From Gemmatimonadota bacterium (GTDB taxonomy: Bacteria > Gemmatimonadota > Gemmatimonadetes > Gemmatimonadales > GWC2-71-9): a DNA stretch of 64,000 bases. Positions within the stretch are counted from its first letter, which is position 1, and each line of letters begins with the position of its first letter. The position numbers and the translations under genes were made by a program. The notes beneath the pieces are model-generated. The model did no database searches and was not told the origin of the DNA. It was given only the letters and a program-made list of their open reading frames with translations. The stretch covers positions 44,979-108,978 of the forward strand of contig JADJPD010000018.1 of assembly GCA_016713435.1 (NCBI GenBank), written 5' to 3'. Of the stretch, positions 52,571-60,858 are shown piece by piece.

Positions 52571-53697
52571 TGCTCCGCACCGCCCGCCTGCGCCTCTTCC
52601 CGGTGACCCCGGCCCTCGCCCGCGCCGACCTGGCCGGCCCCGCCGCGCTCCGCGAGGCGCTCGGCATCGAAGTTCCCGCCAGCTGGCCGCCCGAGCACCT
52701 GGATCACCAGGCCATCCGCTGGACCCTCGACCAGCTCGGCACCGGCGTCCCCGGCGAGTGGCTCTATCACTACATCGTCCGCGAGGACCTGGGCACCGAG
52801 CACAACGTCGTCGTCGGCACCGCCGGCTTCGCGGGCGTGCCGGACGCGGAGGGCACCGTGGAGCTCGGCTACTCGGTGGTGCCGGAGCACCGGCGCGCCG
52901 GCATCGCCAGTGAAGCGGTGGCGGCGCTCATGGAACGGGCGTTCGACCTGCCGGCCGTCGAGCGCATCATCGCCCACACCTATCCGGTGCTGCTGCCGTC
53001 CATCGGCGTGCTGGAGAAGAACGGCTTCCACCTGGTCGGAGCCGGCAGCGAGCCGGGAGTGCTCCGCTACGCCATCACCCGGGCCGATCACGACGCCGGC
53101 CGCACCTGGACCCCGCCCCACGTCCGGAGCCTGGCGCGCCTCCTCAACCACATGGTCTGGGCCGACGCCGAGGTGCACGCGGCCCTCGCCGCCGAGCCGA
53201 TGGGCTCGCGCGCGCGCCAGGTCTACGACCACATCCTCGGCGCCGAGTCCCGCTGGCTCACCCGGCTCCGCCAGGAGGCCCCGGTGCACGCGGTCTGGCC
53301 CGCCTTCACGCCCGGCGAGGCCCTCGAGGTGGCGGCACAGGTCGCGGAAGGCCTCCGCGCCTTCCTCTGGCAGCTGGCCCCCGCGGACCTCGACCGGCTG
53401 CTCACCTACCGCACCAGCGACGATGTGGAGCAGCACACCCGCGTCGAGGACATCCTGCTGCACCTGTTCCTCCACGGCGCCTACCACCGCGGCCAGGTGG
53501 CGGCGCTGCTCCGTGCCGGGGGCGCCGCGCCGCCGGCCACCGACTTCATCGGCTTCGTGCGTGGCGTCCCCCGGCCCGCCCGCGCCCTGAACGCCCGCCC
53601 GCGCGCAGGAGGCCCGGATGCACACGGTCCCCTTCCCAGGGCCGTCGGGCCGCGACCGCGCGCCAGGGGCTCACGGGTGGTGGCCGGGGCCGCGTGA
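52570..53697 (+). CDS. GNAT-DinB fusion protein
   Basis: A two-domain protein. Residues about 1-175 are a GNAT of the RimJ type (ELGYSVVPEHRRAGIASEAVAALM with acetyl-CoA loop R-R-A-G-I-A). Residues about 180-340 are a complete DinB bundle with WADAEVHAALA, QVYDHILGAESRWLTRL (first His) and LLHLFLHGAYHRGQVAAL (the other two). The joining residues (RTWTPPHVRSLARLL) are short. The last 35 residues look out of frame. A TGA at 53588-53590 in another frame, just before an AGGAGG, suggests the true stop is there. Confidence 0.8.
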   Translation: MLRTARLRLFPVTPALARADLAGPAALREALGIEVPASWPPEHLDHQAIRWTLDQLGTGVPGEWLYHYIVREDLGTEHNVVVGTAGFAGVPDAEGTVELGYSVVPEHRRAGIASEAVAALMERAFDLPAVERIIAHTYPVLLPSIGVLEKNGFHLVGAGSEPGVLRYAITRADHDAGRTWTPPHVRSLARLLNHMVWADAEVHAALAAEPMGSRARQVYDHILGAESRWLTRLRQEAPVHAVWPAFTPGEALEVAAQVAEGLRAFLWQLAPADLDRLLTYRTSDDVEQHTRVEDILLHLFLHGAYHRGQVAALLRAGGAAPPATDFIGFVRGVPRPARALNARPRAGGPDAHGPLPRAVGPRPRARGSRVVAGAA

Positions 53698-54138
53698 GCC
53701 AGGCGGGACTCCACCCCGCTCCGCGGCGAGCGGGACCTCGCGGCCCTCCTCGCCACGCTCGCGCCGGTGCTCGATCCGGTGCCCTATGCCTTCACCCGCG
53801 CCCCCGGTGGCGTGGTGCCCGAGGGCGTAGCCCCGCTCGTCACGGTGCGGGAAGCGGAAGCGCTGACCCTGGTGCTCCCCCGCGCCGACGCCGAGAGGCT
53901 GGGAGTGCCGCTCGACTTCCTGGCCCGCCGCATCATCCTCACGGTGCACTCCGACCTGGCCGCAGTCGGCATGATGGCGCGCGTCGCCACGGCGCTGGCG
54001 GGCGCCGGCATCCCGTGCAACGCCGTGGCGGGCGCCTACCACGATCACCTCTTTGTCCCCGACGCGGACGCCGCAGCCATGGCGGCCGCTGCTCGCGGCC
54101 CGCCCGGGGCGCGACGGATGCGGTCATCTACGCGGTGA
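53694..54138 (+). CDS. ACT domain protein (frameshifted N-terminus)
   Basis: A small protein of the ACT_3 type. Its core is ERDLAALLATLAPVLDPVPYAF, then PLVTVREAEALTLVLPRADAERLGVP, RIILTVHSDLAAVGMMARVATALAGAGI and AVAGAYHDHLFVP. ACT domains bind amino acids. The frame of the core has no start codon before residue 24. GTG 53694 plus one lost base in ctccacc (near 53710), or ATG 53618 with an AGGAGG site, are the candidate starts. The C-terminal end after 54060 is also doubtful. Confidence 0.65.
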
Positions 54139-54446
54139 CGGTCGAGGTGGACGCGGACACTGCGGACGACTGGCAGGCATGGATGCGCACCGTGCACATT
54201 CCCGAGGTCCTCGCCACGCGCTGCTTCACCGGCGCGGAGATCGCCCGCCGCGACGATCCCCCCGCGCCCGACGGCACGCTGGTCTTCGTCGTCGAGTACC
54301 GCGCGCGCTCGGCGGAGCAGCTGCGGGTCTATCGTGAGGCGCACGCCCCCGCGCTCCAGCAGGCGCACACCGCCCGCTACGGCACCAGGGCCCGCGCCAC
54401 CCGCACCGTCCGCACCGTCCTCGCCCCACCTGCCCGCACCCAGTGA
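54117..54446 (+). CDS. DUF4286 family protein (start uncertain)
   Basis: A ferredoxin-like dimer protein of about 109 residues. It reads VIYAVTVEVDADTADDWQAWMRTVHIPEVLATRCFTGAEIARRDDP, then TLVFVVEYRARSAEQLRVYREAHAPALQQAHTARYG, which matches DUF4286. No ATG or GTG lies near the family start (Val-Ile-Tyr), so an indel is likely around 54100-54117. The stop overlaps the PhzF start (TGATG). Confidence 0.65.
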   Translation, partial: DAVIYAVTVEVDADTADDWQAWMRTVHIPEVLATRCFTGAEIARRDDPPAPDGTLVFVVEYRARSAEQLRVYREAHAPALQQAHTARYGTRARATRTVRTVLAPPARTQ

Positions 54447-55338
54447 TGCCGACGCCGTATCGCCTGCCGCTGCCCTATCGTCAGGTCGATGTCTTCGCCG
54501 CCCGTCCCTTCGCCGGGAACGGGCTGGCCGTCTTTCCCGACGCCCGCGGGCTCCCCGCACCCCTGATGCAGCAGCTGGCGCGCGAGCTCAACCAGTTCGA
54601 GGCCATCTTCCTCGAGATCGATGGCCCCTCGCGCTGGGTGCGCGCGCGGATCTTCACCGTGGACGAGGAGCTGCCCTTCGCCGGCCACCCCGTCCTCGGC
54701 GCCGCCGCGGTGGCCCACCAGGAGGCGCTGCCCGAGGCGGAGCACGTGGCCTGGACCTTCGGCCTCGGCGAGCGGGGGGTGCTCGTGGAAAGCTGGCGCG
54801 CGCCGCACGGCTTCCGCGCCCGCATGGACCAGGGGGTGGCGCAGTTCGGCCCGCCGCTCAGCGCGGCGCAGGCGGCACCGTTCCTCGCCGGCCTCGGCCT
54901 CGAGCCTGGGGATGCGCACGCCACGCTGCCGCTCCAGATGGTCACCACCGGCCTGCCCTACCTGATCGTGCCGCTCCGCCGCCGCTTCGGTGAGGCGCGC
55001 ATCCGCGTCGCCGGGTACGAGGCACTTCTCGCCACCATCGGGGCCAAGTTCGTCTACGTGGTGGATCCCGAGGGGCCCGAGGGCCGGACCTGGGACAACC
55101 AGGGCCTCGTCGAGGACGTGGCCACCGGGCAGCGCGGCCGGGCCGACCGGCGCCTACCTGGTCCGCCACGGCGTCCGTCCGGCGGGTCGGGGTCATCACC
55201 ATCCAGCAGGGGGCCCGCGGCGGGCGACCCAGCGAGCTCCGCGTCACGGTGGCGGCGGACGGGGATCAGCTCCAGGTGTCGGTCGAGGGCGACGTGGTCC
55301 CGGTCGCCCACGGCGAGTTCTCGCGCCTCGAGCCGTGA
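54446..55338 (+). CDS. PhzF family isomerase (frameshifts near the C-terminus)
   Basis: A diaminopimelate-epimerase-fold protein of the PhzF family, about 297 residues. Key parts are YRQVDVFAARPFAGNGLAVF, NQFEAIFLE with the catalytic Glu52, and RARIFTVDEELPFAGHPVLGAAA. After EDVATG the reading passes through two frame changes (near 55130 and 55185) before ITIQQGARGGRPSELRVTV resumes to the stop. Most members have no known substrate; only PhzF itself makes phenazine. Confidence 0.82.
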
Positions 55339-55820
55339 CGCTCACCTTCGGCTACCTCTGCGACCACCCGGACGCCGCCCCGGCCCTCGCCCGGTGGCAC
55401 TGGCAGGAGTGGGCGACCATCATCCCCCGCTGGTCCGAGGCCGAGGCGCTGGCGGAGCTCCGCACCCACACCCGGCGTCGTCACCTGCCGACCACGATCG
55501 TCGCCTATGACGGGGCCGAGCTCGTCGGCTCGGCGAGCCTCCTGGCCGAGGACATGCCCGATTTTCCCCCGCTCAGTCCCTGGCTCGCCAGTGTCTTCGT
55601 GCGGCCGGACCGGCGCGGGAAGGGACTGGGTCAGGCGCTGGCCCGCCGGGTGCTCCTCGAGGCGGCCGCCCTCGGCCATGCGCGGGTGTATCTCTTCACC
55701 ACCGACCAGGCCGGCTGGTACGCCCGCATGGGCTGGCAGGTGGAGCAGGCCTGTGCGTCGGGCGGCCACCCGGGGGTGATCATGGCTACCGACACCGCCC
55801 GGCACGGTGCTAGCTTTTGA
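55335..55820 (+). CDS. GNAT family N-acetyltransferase
   Basis: A 161-residue GNAT: FGYLCDHPDAAPALARWHWQEW, then PWLASVFVRPDRRGKGLGQALARRVLLEAA with acetyl-CoA loop R-R-G-K-G-L-G and ARVYLFTTDQAGWYARMGWQ. The 'WLASVFV...YLFT.D...WY..MGW' pattern is a well-known GNAT subgroup of unknown substrate. GTG 55335 overlaps the PhzF stop (GTGA). Confidence 0.83.
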   Translation: MTLTFGYLCDHPDAAPALARWHWQEWATIIPRWSEAEALAELRTHTRRRHLPTTIVAYDGAELVGSASLLAEDMPDFPPLSPWLASVFVRPDRRGKGLGQALARRVLLEAAALGHARVYLFTTDQAGWYARMGWQVEQACASGGHPGVIMATDTARHGASF

Positions 55821-55857
55821 GCCACTGCTCCCTGTTCGCCCCCGACTGGAGAGTCCC

Positions 55858-56124
55858 ATGCTCAACGACTGGAAAGCCCGCCTGCAGGACGCCCTCGGCG
55901 ACCTCGAGCGCGAGCGCGATGAACTGAAGGTCCGCATGCACCTCGCCAAGCAGGAAGCCAAGGACGAGCTCGCCGAGCTCGAGGCCAAGCTCGACGAGCT
56001 CAAGTTCCGCGCCGGTGCCGCCGGCGGCGAGGCCAAGACCGCCCTCGGCGACATCGGCGAGGCCGCCGGCAAGCTCGCCGACGAGATCAAGCAGGGCTTC
56101 GACCGGGTCAGGAAGACCCTGTGA
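55858..56124 (+). CDS. Coiled-coil protein, 88 aa
   Basis: An 88-residue, almost fully helical, charged protein (ARLQDALGDLERERDELKVRMHLAKQEAKDELAELEAKLDEL...). It has clear heptad spacing and no membrane segment. GGAGAG six bases before ATG 55858 sets the start. It could be a structural or stress protein. The stop overlaps the next GTG start. TAGCTT at 55811-55816 is a candidate -10 box. Confidence 0.6.
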   Translation: MLNDWKARLQDALGDLERERDELKVRMHLAKQEAKDELAELEAKLDELKFRAGAAGGEAKTALGDIGEAAGKLADEIKQGFDRVRKTL

Positions 56125-56495
56125 CCTCTTCCCAGTCGCCGTCCATGGACAACCAGCCGCTCAACGCCGAGATCACGCGGCTTCGCACGCAGCTCACCAC
56201 CATCGACCAGCAGCTCCTCAAGTCGGCCAACGCGCCGGAGGGGCTCGAGGACCTGAAGCGGGCGGTGGACAACCTCCGCACCAGCGTGTGGGCGGTGCTG
56301 TCGGCGTCGCGCACCAGCAACTATCCGGCGTTCATCTCGCGCTTCCGGCTGCGCCGCGGCATCGACACCCTGAAGGGCATCCTCGCCGAGTGCGACACGG
56401 AGTCCGGCCGCGAGGTGCATCCGGAGCACGCCGAGCTGCAGATCGTCCTGGAACAGCTGCACGAGCGGATCGGCAAGCTGCGCGCCGGCCACTGA
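56121..56495 (+). CDS. Helical hypothetical protein, 124 aa
   Basis: A 124-residue helical protein (NAEITRLRTQLTTIDQQLLKSAN..., NLRTSVWAVLSASRTSNYPAFISRFRLRRGIDTLKGILAECD). It has no signal peptide. I recognise no family, but it is coupled to the coiled-coil gene by overlap, so the two may form a pair. ATG 56145 is an alternative start. Confidence 0.5.
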   Translation: MTSSQSPSMDNQPLNAEITRLRTQLTTIDQQLLKSANAPEGLEDLKRAVDNLRTSVWAVLSASRTSNYPAFISRFRLRRGIDTLKGILAECDTESGREVHPEHAELQIVLEQLHERIGKLRAGH

Positions 56496-56496
56496 G

Positions 56497-57102
56497 GTGA
56501 CGGTGCCCGGCGGCGAGCAGCTGCTGAGCATCGCCGTGGGGCTCGGGCTGGCGGCCGCCACCGGGTTCCGGGTGTTCCTGCCGCTGCTCGCCGCCGGCGC
56601 CGCCAGCCGGCTCGGCTACCTGCCGCTCGCCGGCGGGTTCGACTGGCTCGCCACCACCCCCGCGCTCGTGGCGCTCGGCGTCGCCACCGTCCTCGAGATC
56701 CTGGCGTACTACATCCCCTGGCTCGACAACGCGCTCGACACCATCGCCACGCCCGCGGCCGTCGCCGCGGGCGTGCTGGCGTCCATGGCCGTCCTCACCG
56801 ACGTCCCGCCGGGGCTCCGCTGGGCCATCGGCATCATCGGGGGCGGGAGCGCGGCCGGGCTGATCCAGGGGATCACCGCGCTGCTCCGGCTCAAGTCGAG
56901 CGCGCTCACGGGCGGGCTCGCCAATCCGGTCATCGCCACCATCGAGCTCCTCGGCGCGGGAACGGTGGCCGTGCTGGCGATCGTCCTCCCGCTCGTGGCG
57001 CTCGCCGCGGTGGTGGTGCTGCTGGCGCTCGCCTTCCGCGCCACCGGCCGCCTGCTCTTCGGCCGGCGGCCGCCGCCAACGAATCCCCCCGCGCCGGCGT
57101 AA
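56497..57102 (+). CDS. DUF4126 family membrane protein
   Basis: A 201-residue membrane protein with about six helices and the DUF4126 pattern: LSIAVGLGLAAATGFRVFLPLLAAGAASRLGYLPL, then VLEILAYYIPWLDNALDTIATPAAVAAGVLAS and SAALTGGLANPVIATIE-type residues at the end. It has no known function. A short Pro-rich tail closes it. GTG 56497 starts one nt after the previous stop. Confidence 0.85.
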   Translation: MTVPGGEQLLSIAVGLGLAAATGFRVFLPLLAAGAASRLGYLPLAGGFDWLATTPALVALGVATVLEILAYYIPWLDNALDTIATPAAVAAGVLASMAVLTDVPPGLRWAIGIIGGGSAAGLIQGITALLRLKSSALTGGLANPVIATIELLGAGTVAVLAIVLPLVALAAVVVLLALAFRATGRLLFGRRPPPTNPPAPA

Positions 57103-57143
57103 CGTCCATGCCCGCGACGCTCACCCGATGCCTGGACGGCCCC

Positions 57144-57710
57144 ATGAAGCCCCGCTCCCTCTCCGACGCCCTGATCCTGCTGCTGCTCCTCCTCCTCGCG
57201 GCCGCCTGTGCCCCGGCCCACCAGGCCGCCCGCCCCACCGATCCCGACAGCGCCTTTGCCGCCGTGCAGCGGAACGGGGCCCAGGTCATGGGCGTCAGCC
57301 AGGACGCCTCCGAGCACGTCTTCGAGGACCTCGCCGACGGCGGCCGGATCCTCTACCGGATGCGGGACACCGCCGACGCCGCGGGCGTGGCCACCATCCG
57401 CGACCACCTCCGCCACATCGAGCACGCCTTCGCCCAGGGCGACTTCAGCAATCCCGCCCAGGTCCACAGCATGGCCGTCCCCGGCACCGCCGTCATGGCC
57501 GAGCGGAAGGCCCGGATCCGGTACCAGATGACCCCGACACCGGGGGGCGGCGAACTCCGCATCCGCACCACCGATCCCGCGGCCCTCGCCGCGGTGCACG
57601 AGTTCCTCGCGTTCCAGCGGAGCGACCACCGCGCCGCCGGCCACGAGGGGATGCGGCATGAGCCCGGGATGGACCACTCGAAGATGCACCCGGCGCCGGC
57701 CACCCCCTGA
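57144..57710 (+). CDS. Lipoprotein with His/Met-rich C-terminus
   Basis: A 188-residue lipoprotein (lipobox LLAAAC, preceded by a seven-Leu run). The middle part VQRNGAQVMGVSQDASEHVFEDLADGGRILYRMRDT is of unknown fold. The last 20 residues are rich in His and Met (HEGMRHEPGMDHSKMH), suggesting metal (copper) binding. ATG 57144 (MKPRSLSD) is the natural signal-peptide start. Confidence 0.6.
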   Translation: MKPRSLSDALILLLLLLLAAACAPAHQAARPTDPDSAFAAVQRNGAQVMGVSQDASEHVFEDLADGGRILYRMRDTADAAGVATIRDHLRHIEHAFAQGDFSNPAQVHSMAVPGTAVMAERKARIRYQMTPTPGGGELRIRTTDPAALAAVHEFLAFQRSDHRAAGHEGMRHEPGMDHSKMHPAPATP

Positions 57711-57716
57711 ACGCGC

Positions 57717-57750
57717 GACGCGCCGCCTCCCGGATGGGGGGCGGCGCGTC
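57717..57750. terminator. Hairpin between convergent genes
   Basis: An 11-bp stem (gacgcgccgcc / ggcggcgcgtc) with a 12-nt loop. It lies between the lipoprotein stop (57710) and the convergent DUF6524 stop (57767). There is no T run, so it is a probable but not proven bidirectional terminator. Confidence 0.5.
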
Positions 57751-57766
57751 GGGTCGGGTGGCGCCC

Positions 57767-58213
57767 TCAGCCGACGGTGTCGGTGTCCTGCTGCCCCGTC
57801 AGGCGGCGCGACAGGTGGGACCACGACACGCCGATGGCGAGCACCAGCGACAGCGCGATCAGCACCAGGTGCGCCATCGCCTTGCTGGACGTGGGCGAGA
57901 TGGCGCCATAGTAGATCATCGCCCAGATGGTGCAGCCGAACAGCGCCACCACGAGCAGCGCCCCGCCCACGCCGAGCGAGCGCCGCGTGGCCTGCAGGAA
58001 CACCACCCATCCCGTGACCAGCGCGATCCCGGCCAGCGCCTTCACCGGGGTGAAGCCGTGCAGGTACGCGCCGATGCCCGTCTCCCCGGGCGCCGGATGC
58101 AGCACCCAGTGGAAGAACGAGAACCCTTCCGGGTTGTAGGTCAGGTACACGAGCGCGAAGGCCGCAACCACGCGCGCCAGGAACCCGCCCCAGGAGAAGC
58201 CCTCGGATGCCAT
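57767..58213 (-). CDS. DUF6524-like membrane protein
   Basis: A 148-residue membrane protein with four helices. It shows FSWGGFLARVVAAFALVYLTYNPEGFSFFHWVLHPA, with the Thr-Tyr-Asn-Pro block typical of DUF6524, then a GVGGALLVVALFGCTIWAMIYYG segment. Function is unknown. Its start codon overlaps by 7 nt the start of the divergent HhH gene. Confidence 0.65.
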   Translation of the reverse strand: MASEGFSWGGFLARVVAAFALVYLTYNPEGFSFFHWVLHPAPGETGIGAYLHGFTPVKALAGIALVTGWVVFLQATRRSLGVGGALLVVALFGCTIWAMIYYGAISPTSSKAMAHLVLIALSLVLAIGVSWSHLSRRLTGQQDTDTVG

Positions 58214-58542
58214 CCCGTCCTCGTCTGGTGAAAAAGGGGAAGCGTGTGGGGCCGAAGGTAGCCGCCGCACGGAAGCCGCGCCAGCAGGCCGCCGACGACC
58301 TGCAGGACATCCCCGGCGTCGGCCCGTCCTTGGCGCAGGACCTGCGGGACCTCGGGATTCGCCGGGTGGCGGACCTCCGGGGGAAGGACCCGGAGCGGCT
58401 CTACCGGCGGCTCATCGCGCTCCGGGGGGCACACCAGGACCGCTGCGTCCTCTACGTCTTCCGCTGCGCCGTCTACTTCGCCGGGACGCCCCGGCCCCGG
58501 CCGGACCTCTGCCTCTGGTGGAACTGGAAGGACCGCGGCTGA
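58207..58542 (+). CDS. Helix-hairpin-helix protein (Cdd1-like)
   Basis: A 111-residue protein with a helix-hairpin-helix: DLQDIPGVGPSLAQDLRDLGIRRVADLRGKDPERLYRRL. The Cdd1-type end is HQDRCVLYVFRCAVYFAG...LCLWWNWKDRG. Cdd1 was named from a Clostridium pathogenicity locus, but the family is widespread and non-pathogenic; it probably binds DNA. The annotated ATG 58207 overlaps the divergent DUF6524 start. A later start (GTG 58228) would avoid this. Confidence 0.82.
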   Translation: MPSRPRLVKKGKRVGPKVAAARKPRQQAADDLQDIPGVGPSLAQDLRDLGIRRVADLRGKDPERLYRRLIALRGAHQDRCVLYVFRCAVYFAGTPRPRPDLCLWWNWKDRG

Positions 58543-58641
58543 GCCCACTTGCGCGGCCCCGGGCGGCGCTGCCAATTACTGCCCGCTCCTGCGCGCCCGG
58601 ACCGGCCGGTGCGCCGTGTCCCCCTCCCGCCCCGGATCCCG

Positions 58642-59277
58642 ATGATCAAGTACGTCACCGAATTCCTCGGCACCCTCTTCCTGGTCCTCACCATCGGCCT
58701 CGTGGTCATCGGCCAGGCCCCGATGCCGGCGCTGCCGATCGGCCTCGTGCTGATGGTGATGGTGTACATGGGCGGGCACGTCTCGGGCGCGCACTACAAC
58801 CCGGCCGTGACCCTGGCGCTCGCCATGCGCGGAAAGCTGCCCATCAGCGAGGTGGCGCCATACATGGTGTCGCAGGTGCTCGGCGCCATCGTGGCCACGG
58901 TGATGGTCTACGTCATGACCGGCCAGACCTTTGCCCCGGTGCCGGGCGCGTCGGTGACCCCGGTGGCGGCGCTGCTCGTGGAGGTGGTGTTCACCTTCGC
59001 CCTGGCGCTCGTGGTGCTCAACGTGGCCACCCATCCGGCCACCCGCGGCAACTCCTACTACGGCCTGGCCATCGGCATGACGGTGGGCGCCGCGGCCTTC
59101 GCTGGCGGGCCCATCTCCGGCGGGGCCTTCAACCCCGCCGTCGGCATCGGGCCCACGCTGGTGAATGCGCTGCTGCAGGGTGGCTCGTTCGCGAGCCTCT
59201 GGTACTACCTCGTGGGCCCCTTCGTGGGCGCGGCCCTGGCCGCCGTGGTGTTCAAGTCCCAGGAAGACGCCGCCTGA
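58642..59277 (+). CDS. Aquaporin / MIP family channel
   Basis: A 211-residue channel with six helices and both NPA boxes: GAHYNPAVTLA (N53-P-A) and GGAFNPAVGIG in the second half. It is a water or small-solute channel. The selectivity residues cannot be fixed with confidence, so water against glycerol or another solute is open. ATG 58642 follows 31 non-family residues in the same frame. The preceding TTACTG (58576) may be a -10 box. Confidence 0.9.
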   Translation: MIKYVTEFLGTLFLVLTIGLVVIGQAPMPALPIGLVLMVMVYMGGHVSGAHYNPAVTLALAMRGKLPISEVAPYMVSQVLGAIVATVMVYVMTGQTFAPVPGASVTPVAALLVEVVFTFALALVVLNVATHPATRGNSYYGLAIGMTVGAAAFAGGPISGGAFNPAVGIGPTLVNALLQGGSFASLWYYLVGPFVGAALAAVVFKSQEDAA

Positions 59278-59338
59278 GCCCGCAGACCACCGTCCGGCCG
59301 GGCCTCCCGGGGCCCGGACGTTCGCCTGCCCCACCCCG

Positions 59339-59827
59339 ATGATCCGCCCCCTCCTGCCCGCCGACTGGCCCGCGGTCCGCGCCATCTACCTCGAGGGCCT
59401 CGCCACGGGCAATGCGAGCCTCGAGGTGGAGGCGCCGACCTGGGAGGCGTGGGACGCGGCACATCATCCCGCGCCGCGCCTCCTGACGCACGACGCCGAG
59501 GGCGTCACGGGCTGGGCCGCGCTCTCCCCCGTCTCGAAGCGCGCCGTGTATCAGGGCGTGGCGGAGGTGAGCATCTACGTCGCCGAGCGGGCGCGGGGCC
59601 GGGGCGTGGGCCGGCTCCTCTTCGCGGCGCTCATCGCCGCATCGGAAGCCGCCGGGATCTGGACCCTGCAGGCCTCGGTCCTCGCCGAGAACACCGCCAG
59701 CCTCACGCTGCACCAGGCCATGGGCTTCCGCGTCGTCGGCCGCCGCGAGCGGATCGGCCAGCGGCTCGGCGCCTGGCGCGACACCATCATCCTCGAACGC
59801 CGCAGCCCCACCGTGGGCGCGGACTGA
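59339..59827 (+). CDS. GNAT acetyltransferase, phosphinothricin-acetyltransferase-like
   Basis: A 162-residue GNAT of the PAT/bar-like group: IRPLLPADWPAVRAIYLEGLATGNASLE, VAEVSIYVAERARGRGVGRLLFAALIAASEAAGIWTLQASVLAENTASLTLHQAMGFRVVGRRERIGQ and WRDTIILERR. The acetyl-CoA loop is R-G-R-G-V-G. Members modify phosphinothricin or methionine sulfoximine-like amino acids. Confidence 0.87.
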   Translation: MIRPLLPADWPAVRAIYLEGLATGNASLEVEAPTWEAWDAAHHPAPRLLTHDAEGVTGWAALSPVSKRAVYQGVAEVSIYVAERARGRGVGRLLFAALIAASEAAGIWTLQASVLAENTASLTLHQAMGFRVVGRRERIGQRLGAWRDTIILERRSPTVGAD

Positions 59828-59847
59828 CCTCCTCTCCCAACGGTTCC

Positions 59848-60185
59848 ATGTCCCGCGTCCTCCTGCAGACCACCGGGCTCCTGATTCTCTCGAACGTGTT
59901 CATGACGTTCGCCTGGTACGCCCACCTCCGGAACCTGGGCGGCAAGGTCCTGGTACGTGGCAGCGCTCGCGAGCTGGGGCATCGCCCTCTTCGAGTACCT
60001 GCTGCAGGTGCCCGCCAACCGCATCGGTTACACCGAGCTCTCGCTGGGCCAGCTCAAGATCCTGCAGGAGGTGATCACCCTCTCGGTGTTCATCCCCTTC
60101 GCCATCCTCTACATGAAACAGCCCTTCAAGACCGACTACCTCTACGCCGGCGCCTGCATCCTCGGTGCCGTTCCGGGGCCGGGCA
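59848..60185 (+). CDS. DUF486 (DMT-like) membrane protein (frameshifted, 3' end degraded)
   Basis: A small multi-helix membrane protein of the DUF486/DMT family. The beginning VLLQTTGLLILSNVFMTFAWYAHLRNL is in one frame. The rest, WGIALFEYLLQVPANRIGYTELSLGQLKILQEVITLSVF...DYLYAGACILGAV, is in another; the break is near 59950. The expected end (YFVFR) is missing and the reading runs into a low-complexity repeat, so more bases seem lost near 60172. Members are of unknown transport role. Confidence 0.75.
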
Positions 60186-60220
60186 CTTCACTGCACTCCC
60201 CTGGTGGTCCCTTCCGAGGG

Positions 60221-60259
60221 CCGCCTCTGCGGCCCTCCGCGCCTCCGCGCTCTGCGGTG
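60221..60259. repeat. CTCCGCG/CTCTGCG low-complexity intergenic repeat
   Basis: A 39-nt stretch made of near-repeats of cctctgcgg, cctccgcg and ctctgcggtg between the DUF486 and purE genes. Similar intergenic strings are seen in many environmental genomes. No other copy was found in this window. Confidence 0.45.
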
Positions 60260-60374
60260 CCAGGGCCCCCCCCGCAACGCCAACCACCCTCCCGCAACCG
60301 CCCGCCCCCGATTAGCTTTTGCCCCCGTCGGACGCCGTTCCCACCCACCCTGAGAGAGGGGCCCAGGCCAGCCG

Positions 60375-60858
60375 CTGGTCGGCATCGTGATGGGCAGCGA
60401 CTCGGATTGGGGCGTCATGCAGCACGCCGCCAGGGGAACTCCAGGCCTTCGGGGTGCCCCACGAGTCGCGCGTCGTCTCCGCGCACCGCACTCCCGACCT
60501 GCTCTACCAGTACGCCGAGCAGGCCGCCGGCCTCGGCCTCCGCTGCATCATCGCCGGCGCCGGCGGGGCGGCGCACCTGCCCGGCATGCTCGCCGCCAAG
60601 ACCTCCGTGCCGGTGCTCGGCGTGCCCGTCCCCTCGCGCCACCTCAACGGGCTCGACAGCCTCCTGTCCATCGTCCAGATGCCCGGTGGGGTTCCCGTGG
60701 CCACCTTCGCCATCGGCGAGGCCGGGGCGCGGAACGCCGGGCTCTTTGCGGTGGCCATGCTGGCCCGGACCGACGCGGCGTTGGCGGAGAAGCTGGACGC
60801 CTTCCGCCGCGCCCAGACCGACAAGGTGCTGGGCCTCACGCTCCCGGAGCCGTCGTGA
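60375..60858 (+). CDS. purE: PurE, N5-carboxyaminoimidazole ribonucleotide mutase (frameshifted)
   Basis: The purine-synthesis enzyme that converts N5-CAIR to CAIR. Fragments: PLVGIVMGSDSDWGVM (substrate loop) in one frame, then FGVPHESRVVSAHRTPDLLYQYA (catalytic His in SAHRTP) and IIAGAGGAAHLPGMLAAKTSVPVLGVPV in another. The frame shift is near 60435. The start is not visible; the region before LVGIV has no clear codon, so the coordinate is approximate. TAGCTT at 60311-60316 may be its promoter. The stop overlaps purK (GTGA). Confidence 0.85.

Noticed and set aside
53618..53830. An ATG with a strong AGGAGG site and a 70-codon frame
   Set aside because: The translation is Pro/Arg/Ser-rich and becomes a shadow of the ACT gene. 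The site may be the true start of the ACT gene if an indel follows, but not a separate gene.
60221..60259. Possible CRISPR-like or tandem repeat
   Set aside because: The repeated units are short, imperfect and without unique spacers. No cas gene is present anywhere in the window.
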